Positions 34,578-42,037 of a stretch of 45,751 nt of DNA are shown here, piece by piece; position 1 is the first letter of the stretch, and every line of letters begins with the position of its first letter. Both the position numbers and the translations under genes were made by a program. The notes beneath the pieces are model-generated. The model worked only from the letters and a program-made list of their open reading frames with translations. It was not told where the DNA came from and did not search any database. The stretch comes from Antiquaquibacter metalliresistens (lineage in GTDB: Bacteria; Actinomycetota; Actinomycetes; Actinomycetales; Microbacteriaceae), in assembly GCF_029211225.1 (NCBI RefSeq), contig NZ_JARGEM010000011.1, positions 1-45,751 on the forward strand. The letters are read 5' to 3'.

Positions 34578-34648
34578 CCAAGTCTCAGCTCAAACCCTCT
34601 GTGATTGGCGTCGCGAGGTTCGAGCTAGGTAACACAACCAGAAGCCCG

Positions 34649-34667
34649 GAAGGACCGGGGGTCCTTC
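34649..34667. other. Hairpin in the rep leader
   Basis: GAAGGACC-GGG-GGTCCTTC is a perfect 8-bp stem in the 180-base leader between the RHH terminator and the Rep start. Such hairpins are typical of copy-control leaders, and an antisense RNA could be made here. A purine-rich AGGAGGTG follows at 34679-34686. The replication origin may lie in or next to this stretch. Confidence 0.4.
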
Positions 34668-34730
34668 TACGTCCTCTGAGGAGGTGATGTAGCGATAGTA
34701 ACGCATACCCGCGGGATAGAGGTCCCTTTA

Positions 34731-36710
34731 TTGGGCGATTCTCCTGCAACAGAATCCGAGCGCGCGGCGGCCAGCTGGACGCTGACGCGCCAGCTCAGCC
34801 CCCGCGATCGCGTGCGCGTGGCCGTGCTCGAGCAGGACAGCACCGGCTACAGCAACACCTACTCGAGCACAGCACCGATCGACGGCGATCGCCCCGGCGG
34901 GCCGTGGGCGATGTACCTCGCCAGCCGCGACGGCTACCTGTTCCTCTGCTTCGACCTCGACGCCAAGGCCGGCAACGCCGCCCACGACGCCGGCAGGCTG
35001 AGCCTCTGGCTCGATGAGCTCAACATCGCCCACGTGGTCGCCGTGTCGGGCCCCAGCGGCGGCCGCCACGTCTGGATCGCCCTCGACGAGGCCACCGACC
35101 CGCAGCTGATCCGCGAGCTCGCGGATCTCGCCGGCAGCCTGCTCGCCTCGCTCGACAAGAGCCCCCTCAGCAACCCCGACACCGGATGCGTGCGCCCACC
35201 AGGCGCCCCGCACCGCGACGGCGGCTCATCCACGATCACCCACGGGTCGATCGAGACGCTGCAGCGCGCCGCCACCACCGTCGACCAGCTGGCCCTCCTA
35301 CGCGCCTTCCTGGTCGACGCGGGAGCGGCCATGCCCGCAGCGCCCGTGAGCATCGTCCGCGGCATGAGCCGCGACGAGCACGGCCACCCGCACCTGATCG
35401 GTCGGCGCCGAGATCCCAGCGCCCGCATCCGCGCACTCATGAACGAGGCCACCGCGGCCGACAGCTCCACCACGCAGGCCGCTGTCCTCGCCGGCCTCGC
35501 GCGCGCCCGGTGGCGCTACGCCGACGTCGCCGCGCTACTCGAGCACTCCCCCGCCCTCGAGCACGCCCGCAGCCGCCCCACCGCCGGCGGACGTGCCGCC
35601 GTGCCGCACAACGTCGCCCTGCGCCGCCTCGCGGCCGACTGGGAGCGCACCGTCTACTACGTCGCCGCCAACCCGATCGCCGGCGACAACCAAGACGCCG
35701 ACTTCCAAGCACGCGCGATCGCCGTCACACAGGCTGTACGCGCCGCTGAGAGCCGCGCAGAAGCCATGCCCGGCCTCTGGGGCATGGACGGCCTCTCCCG
35801 TAGCGCTCGCGCCGCCCGCGGCCGCTACAGCCACCGCGCCGTACTGCGCGCCGTGTGCCTGTACCTCGTGCAAGCCGCCCGCAGCGTCGTCGAGGTCGAC
35901 GTGCGCCGCCTGGCCCAGGACACCGGCTACGGCCGCGAGGCGTGCCGCCTGGCCCTGATCGCCCTGAGTGCTCCCGAAGATCCCCACGACGTCGAGAGCG
36001 GCTGGCTGGTGCGCGTCGACGCCGCCGAAGGCGTGCACGGCGCGACCTATCGCCTCTCGCATCGGTTCTCCACAGGAGCAGAGGACTCTAAGTGGTCACA
36101 AGCGGCCACGCGCCCCTCCCCGAGCGCCGGCAGCGACGCACGCACCTGGTGGATTAATCAGCTCGCGGGATCTCTGCACACCCTCGCGCACGACACGTTC
36201 GCTGCCCCGCGCTCTCTAGGTCGCACAGCTGGACGAACCTACGCAGCGCTCTCCCCTGACGTCTCCCGCTCCCCCGCCGAGCTCACCGCCCTCAGCGGGA
36301 TCTCCCCCCGTGAGACTCGACGAGCACTGCGCCGGCTGGCCTGGTACACGCTCAGCTCGAGAACGTCGTCGACCGGATGGAACCGCCCCGACGACGACCG
36401 CCGCGACCAGGTGGCGCAGCTGCTTGAGGTCGACGGCTACCTCGAGCAGAGGGCAGCTCGATACGACGTCGAGAGAGCCACGTGGGCATGGTGGCAAGCG
36501 GAGCTGACGTGGATGCGTCGACCGCACAAACGTCGACGCGGCCGCCGAGCGCCAACAGGCGTCGTCCTCTTCGATCAGAACGACCGCCCCGACTACCCCA
36601 GATACCCCAGCCGCGGCCCTGGTCGATTCGATCACCCCACAGCAGCGGCGCTCGTGCGCGAAGGCATCCTCAGACCCGCACCGATCGCAGCCGACGTCGA
36701 CGCCGCATAA
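34731..36710 (+). CDS. Plasmid replication initiator, AEP primase-like
   Basis: The 659-residue protein has an N-terminal archaeo-eukaryotic primase-like domain. It shows the acidic pair FDLD (Asp75 and Asp77), the SGPSGGRHVWIAL motif with His113 and the later Cys/Pro region GCVRPPGAPHRDGG. These match Rep proteins of actinobacterial theta-type plasmids. The middle part is helical with winged-helix-like stretches (VVEVDVRRLAQDTGYGREACRLALIAL; SPAELTALSGISPRETRRALRRLAWY), probably for origin binding. The start TTG 34731 has a weak ribosome site, so start use may limit Rep levels. The gene shows that the backbone is a plasmid rather than a chromosomal island. Confidence 0.8.
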   Translation: MGDSPATESERAAASWTLTRQLSPRDRVRVAVLEQDSTGYSNTYSSTAPIDGDRPGGPWAMYLASRDGYLFLCFDLDAKAGNAAHDAGRLSLWLDELNIAHVVAVSGPSGGRHVWIALDEATDPQLIRELADLAGSLLASLDKSPLSNPDTGCVRPPGAPHRDGGSSTITHGSIETLQRAATTVDQLALLRAFLVDAGAAMPAAPVSIVRGMSRDEHGHPHLIGRRRDPSARIRALMNEATAADSSTTQAAVLAGLARARWRYADVAALLEHSPALEHARSRPTAGGRAAVPHNVALRRLAADWERTVYYVAANPIAGDNQDADFQARAIAVTQAVRAAESRAEAMPGLWGMDGLSRSARAARGRYSHRAVLRAVCLYLVQAARSVVEVDVRRLAQDTGYGREACRLALIALSAPEDPHDVESGWLVRVDAAEGVHGATYRLSHRFSTGAEDSKWSQAATRPSPSAGSDARTWWINQLAGSLHTLAHDTFAAPRSLGRTAGRTYAALSPDVSRSPAELTALSGISPRETRRALRRLAWYTLSSRTSSTGWNRPDDDRRDQVAQLLEVDGYLEQRAARYDVERATWAWWQAELTWMRRPHKRRRGRRAPTGVVLFDQNDRPDYPRYPSRGPGRFDHPTAAALVREGILRPAPIAADVDAA

Positions 36711-36767
36711 CAATCTCGAGCGGCGCTGTCCGATCCGAGGCACCGGGGGCACCTATCCACCCTCGAC

Positions 36768-36896
36768 ATGGAAACCATCGAGATCCTCGGTGCCGTACTC
36801 GGCGCGATCGCGTCAGCCTGCACCATCGCCTCAGCAGCCAGGCGGGCGCTCACACGGCTGCGCCGTGCACGTCGCCGCGGGCATCCTCCAACCTGA
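36768..36896 (+). CDS. 42-residue hydrophobic-basic peptide
   Basis: ATG 36768 opens 42 codons with high third-position GC. The first 23 residues form one hydrophobic helix (METIEILGAVLGAIASACTI) and the rest is Arg-rich (ALTRLRRARRRGHPP). The layout resembles small membrane toxins or phage-like membrane peptides. No ribosome site is evident, so translation is uncertain. Confidence 0.4.
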   Translation: METIEILGAVLGAIASACTIASAARRALTRLRRARRRGHPPT

Positions 36897-36971
36897 GTCG
36901 CGCTGGAAGCGCGCAGCAGCGTAGAACACCGCTGCACGGCCCGGCGTTGGCGGCGGAGTGTTTGAACTGCG

Positions 36972-37127
36972 TTTTGCCTGTCTGGCTCCACGAGCCTGCA
37001 CATCGGCTCCTCCGGTGGCAACCGCTTTCGCGGCATATCCTCCCTCGCTGCGCTCAGTCCGGTATTCCACGGTCAGTTGCCCCCTCCCCCACCGCTGCGC
37101 CGGTTCGCTCCTGCCAGACAGGCAAAA
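36972..37127. other. Large inverted-repeat leader element B
   Basis: TTTTGCCTGTCTGGC (36972-36986) pairs perfectly over 15 bp with GCCAGACAGGCAAAA (37113-37127). Nested inside, GGCAACCG (37017-37024) pairs with CGGT-CA-GTTGCC (37070-37081). The loop core CTTTCGCGGCATATCCTC...GTATTCCACG (37025-37071) recurs in element C at 41555-41593. The right arm is followed by the 41-base leader also found at 8300-8340, then the start codon 30 bases after the arm. Confidence 0.65.
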
Positions 37128-37156
37128 AGAACAGTTGGCAGAGAAGGAGAGAACTT

Positions 37157-37504
37157 ATGCCACACGGGATCCTCACCGACCACGCAGGGAACTTGACGCT
37201 GATCACGATCGACACCGACCCGGGATCGGCCTCCATTGAAGATCACATCGGCTGCAGCACCCTGCTGGCGGTCAACCTTGACGCCGGTCTCGTGCTCTGG
37301 CTCGACGCCGCAGGTGCAGACACCGACCGCGTGAACGCCCCACTGACGGCGATCGCCGCACGATTCGGCTACGACGCCCCCATCTACGGCTGCGGAGTGT
37401 TCACCGCGCGCAGCGATGAGGCCGGCGGCATGAGCTGCATCACCGATGCCCAGCGCGTCGACCTCGTGATCGCCAGCATCCAGACCTCGACCCTCATCCA
37501 CTGA
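37157..37504 (+). CDS. Unknown 115-residue protein, weakly DUF3846-like
   Basis: ATG 37157 follows GAAGGAGAGAACTT in the conserved leader. The protein reads LLAVNLDAGLVLWLDAAGA, then NAPLTAIAARFGYDAPIYGCGVFTARS. The pattern 'N-x-x-A-T-x-x...I-x-G-x-A/G-V' resembles DUF3846, a family of small phage and plasmid proteins, but the match is weak. It heads an operon with the ParB-family gene at 37555. The same leader precedes the small-gene run at 8341, so the two operons are probably co-regulated. Confidence 0.65.
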   Translation: MPHGILTDHAGNLTLITIDTDPGSASIEDHIGCSTLLAVNLDAGLVLWLDAAGADTDRVNAPLTAIAARFGYDAPIYGCGVFTARSDEAGGMSCITDAQRVDLVIASIQTSTLIH

Positions 37505-37511
37505 CCAGCCC

Positions 37512-37536
37512 GCCCCGGCCCTCAACGGGCCGGGGC
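37512..37536 (+). terminator. 10-bp GC hairpin before the ParB-family gene
   Basis: GCCCCGGCCC (37512-37521) pairs with GGGCCGGGGC (37527-37536) around TCAAC. As at 9058-9092, the next ribosome site (GAAGGAGAG) follows at once and no T-run is present. Confidence 0.55.
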
Positions 37537-37554
37537 ATCCCGAAGGAGAGAACC

Positions 37555-38958
37555 ATGACAGACACCACCGCAACCGCAACACTGACCTACGTCGACGCGA
37601 ACCAGGCGATCCTCGACCCGAACATCCGCGAGGGTGGCGACCTCGATCCCACGTTCGTCAACTCCGTCCGCGAACACGGGATCCTGACCCCCGTGCTCGG
37701 CTACACGGACGACTCTGGGGCCGTGCACGTTCGTGCCGGTCGACGCCGCACCCTTGCCGCGCGCGCCACAGGCCAGCCGCTGCCGGTATTCCTCACCAAA
37801 CTCGACACCGCCGAGGCCACCAGGATCATCGAGCAGCTGATCGAGAACGACGAACGCACCGCGCTCACCAACAGCGAGCGAATCCGCGCCTGGACTCAGC
37901 TGACGCTCGAAGGGCTGACGATCCCGAAGGTTGCCAAGCAACTCGGTCGCAGCAAGGACGAGGTCAAGGCTGCCGTCGAGGTAGGCACGAACGAGACCGC
38001 CCTTAAGGTCGCGGACGAGTTCGGCACGAACATTGACCTTCTCCACCTGGCGGCGAGCCTCGAGTTCGCCGACGAGCCCGACGTTCACGCCGAGCTCCTG
38101 GAGGCCGCGGTGGACGACCCCGAGCGCTTCGATCACTACCTCGAGAATGCGCGGTCGGCACGGGAACGACGTGAGACGATCCGCGGGCGGGAGAAGGAAC
38201 TGGAGGCGGAAGGGCGAGCCATCCTCCGGCGTGACGAGCTTGCGCCTGACACGAGCGTGCAGCTGCTGCGGAACCTCGTGCGAGACGAGTCCCTGCCGGT
38301 GACCGCGACCGGCGAACCGGACGTCAGGGTCGCGGTCAGTATCAGCTGGAACGGCATCGTTGAGAGCGAGTACATGGTCGACGCGGCCGCCTACGGGTAC
38401 CGCGACCGGTACGAGGGCCGCAACCCTGGTAGCGGACCGATGACCGAAGAACAGAAGGCCGCGCGGAAGCTGCTGATCCGCCGAAACCGCGAGTGGGATG
38501 CAGGCACGGTGGTGCGAGTTCGCTGGCTGACCCAATTCTTGGCCCGGAAGTCACTCCCGAAGGACTGTGGACCCTTCATCGCGACCAGCCTCGCCCAGCA
38601 CGGCCGCGCGCTCCTCGAGCGTGGAACGACCACCGCAGCGGAGTTGCTCGGACTCGACACGAGCTACCGCGGCTACGGCAAGTCCGTCCTGGCCGACCTG
38701 GTGGCCGACCAGCCGCAGAAGGCGGGTCTCGTCACCCTCGCCATCGTGCTCGGCGCGTACGAGAGCGGCACGAGCCGCAACACGTGGCGATCGCCGGACG
38801 CTGAGGGGAAGAGCTACCTGCTGCAGCTGGAGACATGGGGCTACGCCCTCTCGCCCGTCGAACGTATCGGCGCGGGCTACGACGTCGGCGACGACGAGGG
38901 CACCGCGCTCGAGGTGAACGACGTGGACGAGCTGGACGGCGAGTCCGCGGACGACTAG
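37555..38958 (+). CDS. ParB/Spo0J-family protein
   Basis: The 467-residue protein has an N-terminal ParB CTPase-like domain with LDPTFVNSVREHGILTPVLG, the box-II-like HVRAGRRRTLAAR and IEQLIENDERTALTNSERI. A helix-turn-helix region follows (LTIPKVAKQLGRSKDEVKAAVEV). After about residue 220 is a long C-terminal region not typical of partition ParB, with segments such as VRWLTQFLARKSLPKDCGPFI and ESGTSRNTWRSPDAEGKSYLLQLETWGYAL. Leading-region ParB-like proteins of conjugative plasmids share this layout. It is not next to parA in operon terms: a terminator separates them. Confidence 0.8.
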   Translation: MTDTTATATLTYVDANQAILDPNIREGGDLDPTFVNSVREHGILTPVLGYTDDSGAVHVRAGRRRTLAARATGQPLPVFLTKLDTAEATRIIEQLIENDERTALTNSERIRAWTQLTLEGLTIPKVAKQLGRSKDEVKAAVEVGTNETALKVADEFGTNIDLLHLAASLEFADEPDVHAELLEAAVDDPERFDHYLENARSARERRETIRGREKELEAEGRAILRRDELAPDTSVQLLRNLVRDESLPVTATGEPDVRVAVSISWNGIVESEYMVDAAAYGYRDRYEGRNPGSGPMTEEQKAARKLLIRRNREWDAGTVVRVRWLTQFLARKSLPKDCGPFIATSLAQHGRALLERGTTTAAELLGLDTSYRGYGKSVLADLVADQPQKAGLVTLAIVLGAYESGTSRNTWRSPDAEGKSYLLQLETWGYALSPVERIGAGYDVGDDEGTALEVNDVDELDGESADD

Positions 38959-38964
38959 CCCGAA

Positions 38965-39003
38965 CAAGGGGCCCGGCAACGCGCTAGCAAGCCGGGCCCC
39001 TTG
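38965..39003 (+). terminator. Intrinsic terminator after the ParB-family gene
   Basis: CAAGGGGCCCGGC (38965-38977) pairs perfectly with GCCGGGCCCCTTG (38991-39003) around a 13-base loop. Confidence 0.85.
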
Positions 39004-39029
39004 CAGTCCATCCAACACGACTCGCCGCC

Positions 39030-39100
39030 AGCACCACCACGCGCCCTACCGCACGCTGTCATACGCGGCGTGCGGTAGGAGCACCACCAGCTCCTACCAC
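39030..39100. other. Candidate partition site upstream of parA
   Basis: CCTACCGCACGC (39045-39056) pairs with GCGTGCGGTAGG (39068-39079), and a direct repeat of the form GCACCACCA...CCTACC occurs at about 39031-39050 and 39080-39097. The 358-base gap 38959-39316 holds no coding-looking ORF. Type Ib partition systems carry their centromere upstream of parA, and this is the only repeated structure there. Confidence 0.4.
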
Positions 39101-39316
39101 AGGAGAACACGCCCGTGCTCCTGCCTTGCGTAATGCCATAACTCACGCCATACTTCCTATTGGAACGTCACCGGGCGATAGCGCTAGATCACCCGTTGTG
39201 CGTCCCGCTGAGGCCGCTACTTATCAACACGCGATCCATCCAACCGGACAGCGCGCCACAGCGAACATACGATGCCAAACACGACGACGGCCCAGCCGTC
39301 ACGCTAGGGAGCAACC

Positions 39317-40243
39317 ATGACCATCAGACGATCCGTCGCATTCGCGCAGGGCAAGGGCGGAGTGGGCAAGACATCGATCACCAGCAACGTCGGCGGCCTC
39401 GCCGCCGCCGCAGGGTACCGCGTGCTCATCGTTGATCTCGACCAGCAAGGCAACACGGCGCGAGATCTCGGATTCGAGCCTGACCCCGGCACCGAACTGC
39501 TCAAGGCACTGGCCTTCGACGACGCACTGCCGGTGCGTCGTGGAGTGCGCGAGCGGCTCGACGTGGTGCCGGGCGGCCCAGACCTCGGAGACGTCTCTCG
39601 GCTGTTCTCCGGCAACGCCACACGAGGAGACCTCGCGGACAAGCTCGAGGAGAAGCTCGCGCCGATCGCGGGCGACTACGACCTCATCCTTATCGACACC
39701 CCGCCCGGCGACCGCATCATCGTCGAGGGGGCGCTGGGAATCTCCAGCGCCGTGGCAATCCCGACCCGCATGGACGAAGCCTCGATCGACGGTGTGAGCC
39801 GCATCGCCGAGCGCTTCATCGCCGTGCGCGAGCGCAACCCCCGTCTGCGCCTGGCTGGCATCATCCTCTTCGCCATCGCCTCGCGTACAACCCGCCTCGA
39901 GCGCGACGTGCGCGACGCGCTGCAGCAGATCCTTGGCGATGCTGCACCCGTCTTCGAGACCCGCATCCGTCACCTCGACAGCGCAGCTGCCGACTCCCGT
40001 CGACGCGGTCTGCTCGTCCACGAGCTTGAAGCGGCCGCCGTCGACGACAAGGCGGCGCGCCTGAAGGTGCTCCAGCTTGCGCGCGGGATCCCCGGCGAGG
40101 CCGAACGGCGCGAGATGGTCGCCAAGCAGACCGCTGGCGGCCTGTACTCGACCAACAGCGCCGGGCTCGCCGAGGACTACGAGGCTCTTACTCGCGAACT
40201 GCTCGTTCGAATCCAAGAACTCGAAGCGGGGGAGGCCGCATGA
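39317..40243 (+). CDS. parA: ParA-family partition ATPase
   Basis: This 308-residue MinD/ParA ATPase has the deviant Walker A AQGKGGVGKTSI, Walker A' VLIVDLDQQGNTA and Walker B DYDLILIDTPPG. There is no N-terminal helix-turn-helix, so it is of the short type Ib class. It starts at ATG 39317 and its stop overlaps the partner gene (ATGA at 40240-40243). Together they should segregate the plasmid. Confidence 0.9.
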   Translation: MTIRRSVAFAQGKGGVGKTSITSNVGGLAAAAGYRVLIVDLDQQGNTARDLGFEPDPGTELLKALAFDDALPVRRGVRERLDVVPGGPDLGDVSRLFSGNATRGDLADKLEEKLAPIAGDYDLILIDTPPGDRIIVEGALGISSAVAIPTRMDEASIDGVSRIAERFIAVRERNPRLRLAGIILFAIASRTTRLERDVRDALQQILGDAAPVFETRIRHLDSAAADSRRRGLLVHELEAAAVDDKAARLKVLQLARGIPGEAERREMVAKQTAGGLYSTNSAGLAEDYEALTRELLVRIQELEAGEAA

Positions 40244-40860
40244 CCATCGACCGACCGAATCTCTCCGATGCCTTCAAAGGCGCCGGCAGCGAGCGTGCGA
40301 CGGGCCTCAGCGGCCTTCTCCAGCCTTCCACGCGGCCCCAAGGGGACGCGCCGGCACCGGAGGTCACAAAGATCGCGCCGAAGACGACAGAACGGCGCAG
40401 AGCCGAGCCTGCCGCACCACAGCGCGTGTCGCCCTCGGTCGACGCGCCAACCTCGCAGCGCACGGTTGTGCGCGCCCAAGCGACGACGTCGGCTGCAGGC
40501 GTGAACGTGCGCAACACCGGCGTCTACATCGAAGGAGACCTGCTCGAGCTGATCCGGGCCGAGAAGCTCCGACAGAGCACCGCCGGTGCGGCGCCCAACT
40601 ACGACGACCTGCTCGTCACGGCGCTCGACCAGGTCGGACGGGAGCGACTGCGCGACGCTTTCGCGGTCGACAACGACCAGCCGAAGGGCGAACTCATGCC
40701 AGCCCGGCGCCGGCGCCCGCGAGGGACCGCCGGCATCCAGGTCCAACTGCGGCTCGACGACGCCCAGCGAGCAAGCCTCGACGCCCTCGCACAGGACGTC
40801 GGAGCTCCCTCCAGAAGCGCACTGGTCGCCACCGCCTACCGCCTGTGGCTGACCCGCTGA
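40240..40860 (+). CDS. Small ParB-like partition partner with RHH-type C-terminus
   Basis: The 206-residue protein has a disordered, Pro/Ala-rich N-terminal half. The folded C-terminal half runs VNVRNTGVYIEGDLLELIRAEKLRQ, then IQVQLRLDDAQRASLDALAQDVGAPSRSALVATAYRLWL, which looks like a ribbon-helix-helix DNA-binding unit. A short partner with such a fold directly after a short ParA is the type Ib arrangement. It probably binds the site at about 39030-39100 and represses the operon. ATG 40240 overlaps the ParA stop. Confidence 0.75.
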   Translation: MTIDRPNLSDAFKGAGSERATGLSGLLQPSTRPQGDAPAPEVTKIAPKTTERRRAEPAAPQRVSPSVDAPTSQRTVVRAQATTSAAGVNVRNTGVYIEGDLLELIRAEKLRQSTAGAAPNYDDLLVTALDQVGRERLRDAFAVDNDQPKGELMPARRRRPRGTAGIQVQLRLDDAQRASLDALAQDVGAPSRSALVATAYRLWLTR

Positions 40861-40864
40861 ACGG

Positions 40865-40912
40865 CGGGTAGCGGCGCGCCAGCCGTCTCTCCCGACTGGC
40901 CGCCGCTACCCG
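40865..40912. terminator. Long terminator after the partition operon
   Basis: CGGGTAGCGGCG (40865-40876) pairs with CGCCGCTACCCG (40901-40912), and GCCAG (40878-40882) with CTGGC (40896-40900), around a 13-base loop. It separates the partition operon from the convergent excisionase-like gene. Confidence 0.8.
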
Positions 40913-40923
40913 TGGGGCCCCCG

Positions 40924-41142
40924 CTACGCGAACGAGCGGCGGGCCCGGAACCCCTCAACCTCGACGCGGAAGTACAGCACCGAGCGGGCCGTGATCGCCA
41001 CGTACCTAGGTCCCTGCCCTGACTCACGCTGCATCCGCAGCACATCCTCGCTCACCTCGAGCGCGGCCGCCGCCTCAGCCGGCGTGAGGAAGAGTGGTTC
41101 TTCCGTCTGCGTACCCGGCGCGGCTACTGGCAGCTGTCGCAC
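40924..41142 (-). CDS. Excisionase-like HTH protein
   Basis: The product is at most 72 residues. The core is LFLTPAEAAAALEVSEDVLRMQRESGQGPRYVAITARSVLYFRVEVEGFRARR, an HTH_17/MerR-type excisionase domain. The start is uncertain. GTG 41142 lies inside the last codons of the upstream peptide gene, so translation would begin in another frame before that gene stops, implying coupling. No better in-frame start exists before the domain. It probably regulates the divergent region 41211-41659. Confidence 0.7.
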   Translation of the reverse strand: MRQLPVAAPGTQTEEPLFLTPAEAAAALEVSEDVLRMQRESGQGPRYVAITARSVLYFRVEVEGFRARRSFA

Positions 41143-41210
41143 TGCAGATCCTCCATCGGGTCCACGGGCACGGCGTACTCGCCAACCCTCACTGTGTCGT
41201 CGCGTTCCAT
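41124..41210 (-). CDS. 28-residue peptide ending LQCDSCQ (copy 1)
   Basis: ATG 41210 is preceded by GAAGGAGGAGCA, the strongest ribosome site in this region. The peptide begins MERDDTVRVGEYAV, continues PVDPME and ends DLQCDSCQ before TAG. It is a close paralogue of the peptide at 41660-41743: 15 of the last 18 residues are identical, including two cysteines in CxxC. No signal peptide or membrane helix is present. Its last 19 bases overlap the start of the excisionase-like gene. Function is unknown; conservation of the C-terminus suggests that end is the active part. Confidence 0.75.
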   Translation of the reverse strand: MERDDTVRVGEYAVPVDPMEDLQCDSCQ

Positions 41211-41535
41211 TGCTCCTCCTTCAACTAATTGCCTTTCGGCACACGCCGAACTGCAGCGCCAGGAGTGAATCCGCAGAGCCGCGTGCGGCGGCCGCGGGCG
41301 GGCACTTGTGCGAGGAAATAAGCGCAGCGCCGAGCAGAAGTTCGCGACAGCGGTTGCGGAGAGGGGAATGGTGCGCACACTCGCCAGGCCGAATGGCAAC
41401 GAAGTTGCCGAGCGGGGCGTGCCCCGCGAACCAGAGAGCGGGCCGCAGGCCCCCAGTACGTTCAGGCCACCGTGGTGGCATGTCATCCGGCGCCTCGCCG
41501 GGTGTGCTCTCGGATCTCCCAGGCTGGCCCACACC

Positions 41536-41611
41536 GGGTCGCGGCCCTCAGGGGCTTTCGCGGCATATGCTCGCTACGCTCCGCTATTCCACGTCCCCAG
41601 GGCCGCGACCC
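41536..41611. other. Large inverted-repeat leader element C
   Basis: GGGTCGCGGCCCT (41536-41548) pairs perfectly with AGGGCCGCGACCC (41599-41611), followed by GGGG (41551-41554) with CCCC (41595-41598). The loop carries CTTTCGCGGCATATGCTC...CTATTCCACG (41555-41593), nearly the same core as element B although the stems are unrelated. It lies 48 bases before the peptide start at 41660. The rest of the gap 41211-41535 shows no coding-looking ORF. Confidence 0.65.
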
Positions 41612-41659
41612 GCCGTGCGCCGATCGCCGGTCATCCAAGACCACAACCGGGAGGACAAA

Positions 41660-41743
41660 GTGGATAACGAAAGCGACACCATCGGCGGCTATGACGTCCC
41701 TGTGGACCCGATGGATCTTCTCCAATGCGACAGCTGCCAGTAG
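41660..41743 (+). CDS. 27-residue peptide ending LQCDSCQ (copy 2)
   Basis: GTG 41660 follows GGGAGGACAAA, a strong ribosome site. The peptide begins MDNESDTIGGYDV, continues PVDPMDL and ends LQCDSCQ. It is encoded divergently from its paralogue at 41124-41210 and lies 65 bases upstream of the VbhA-like antitoxin gene. The DNA is conserved as well: GTGGACCCGATGGA and TGCGACAGCTGCCAGTAG occur in both. Two copies with separate ribosome sites argue that the peptides are made and matter. A signalling, RiPP-precursor or metal-binding role is possible; none is established. Confidence 0.75.
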   Translation: MDNESDTIGGYDVPVDPMDLLQCDSCQ

Positions 41744-41808
41744 GGCACGCTCGAACGGGCCGGAGGCAATCCGGCCCGTTTCGGTCGATCAGGCGGCACA
41801 ATGGGTGT

Positions 41809-42036
41809 ATGCCAACGCCCACACGCTTCGAGCGGGAGTACCCCGACCTGTTCGCAGCGCTGCCGGCGAATCGGCGCGCGAGCGTTGCTGCGGCGCTCAC
41901 GGATGATCGCCTTGAGCATGGCGACATCCACCGAGCCGACGTCGAGCTGCTCGTGCGCAACGCCACCGAGAACATGAGCGACGAGCAGTACCTCGCAGCC
42001 GTGCTGGATCGACTGCACGTCACGGCGTCGACGTAG
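41809..42036 (+). CDS. VbhA-like antitoxin of the Fic toxin
   Basis: The 75-residue protein starts at ATG 41809. The region VAAALTDDRLEHGDIHRADVELLVRNATENMSDEQY aligns with the inhibitory helix and following helices of VbhA-type antitoxins. The family motif S/T-x-x-x-E-G/N appears here as D-D-R-L-E-H (Glu36 kept, Ser and Gly replaced). The glutamate normally blocks productive ATP binding in the Fic active site. It ends one base before the fic start, the usual class I arrangement. Confidence 0.75.
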   Translation: MPTPTRFEREYPDLFAALPANRRASVAAALTDDRLEHGDIHRADVELLVRNATENMSDEQYLAAVLDRLHVTAST

Positions 42037-42037
42037 C

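Noticed and set aside
34679-34692. AGGAGG followed by ATG-TAG, a start-stop mini-ORF before rep
   Set aside because: Only two bases separate the purine run from ATG, too close for normal initiation; probably chance.
8100-41650. CRISPR-like array suggested by recurrent CTCGCTGCGCTC / CGCTACGCTCCGCT motifs
   Set aside because: The motifs are not evenly spaced, no repeat-spacer pattern exists and no cas genes are present; they belong to the hairpin elements.
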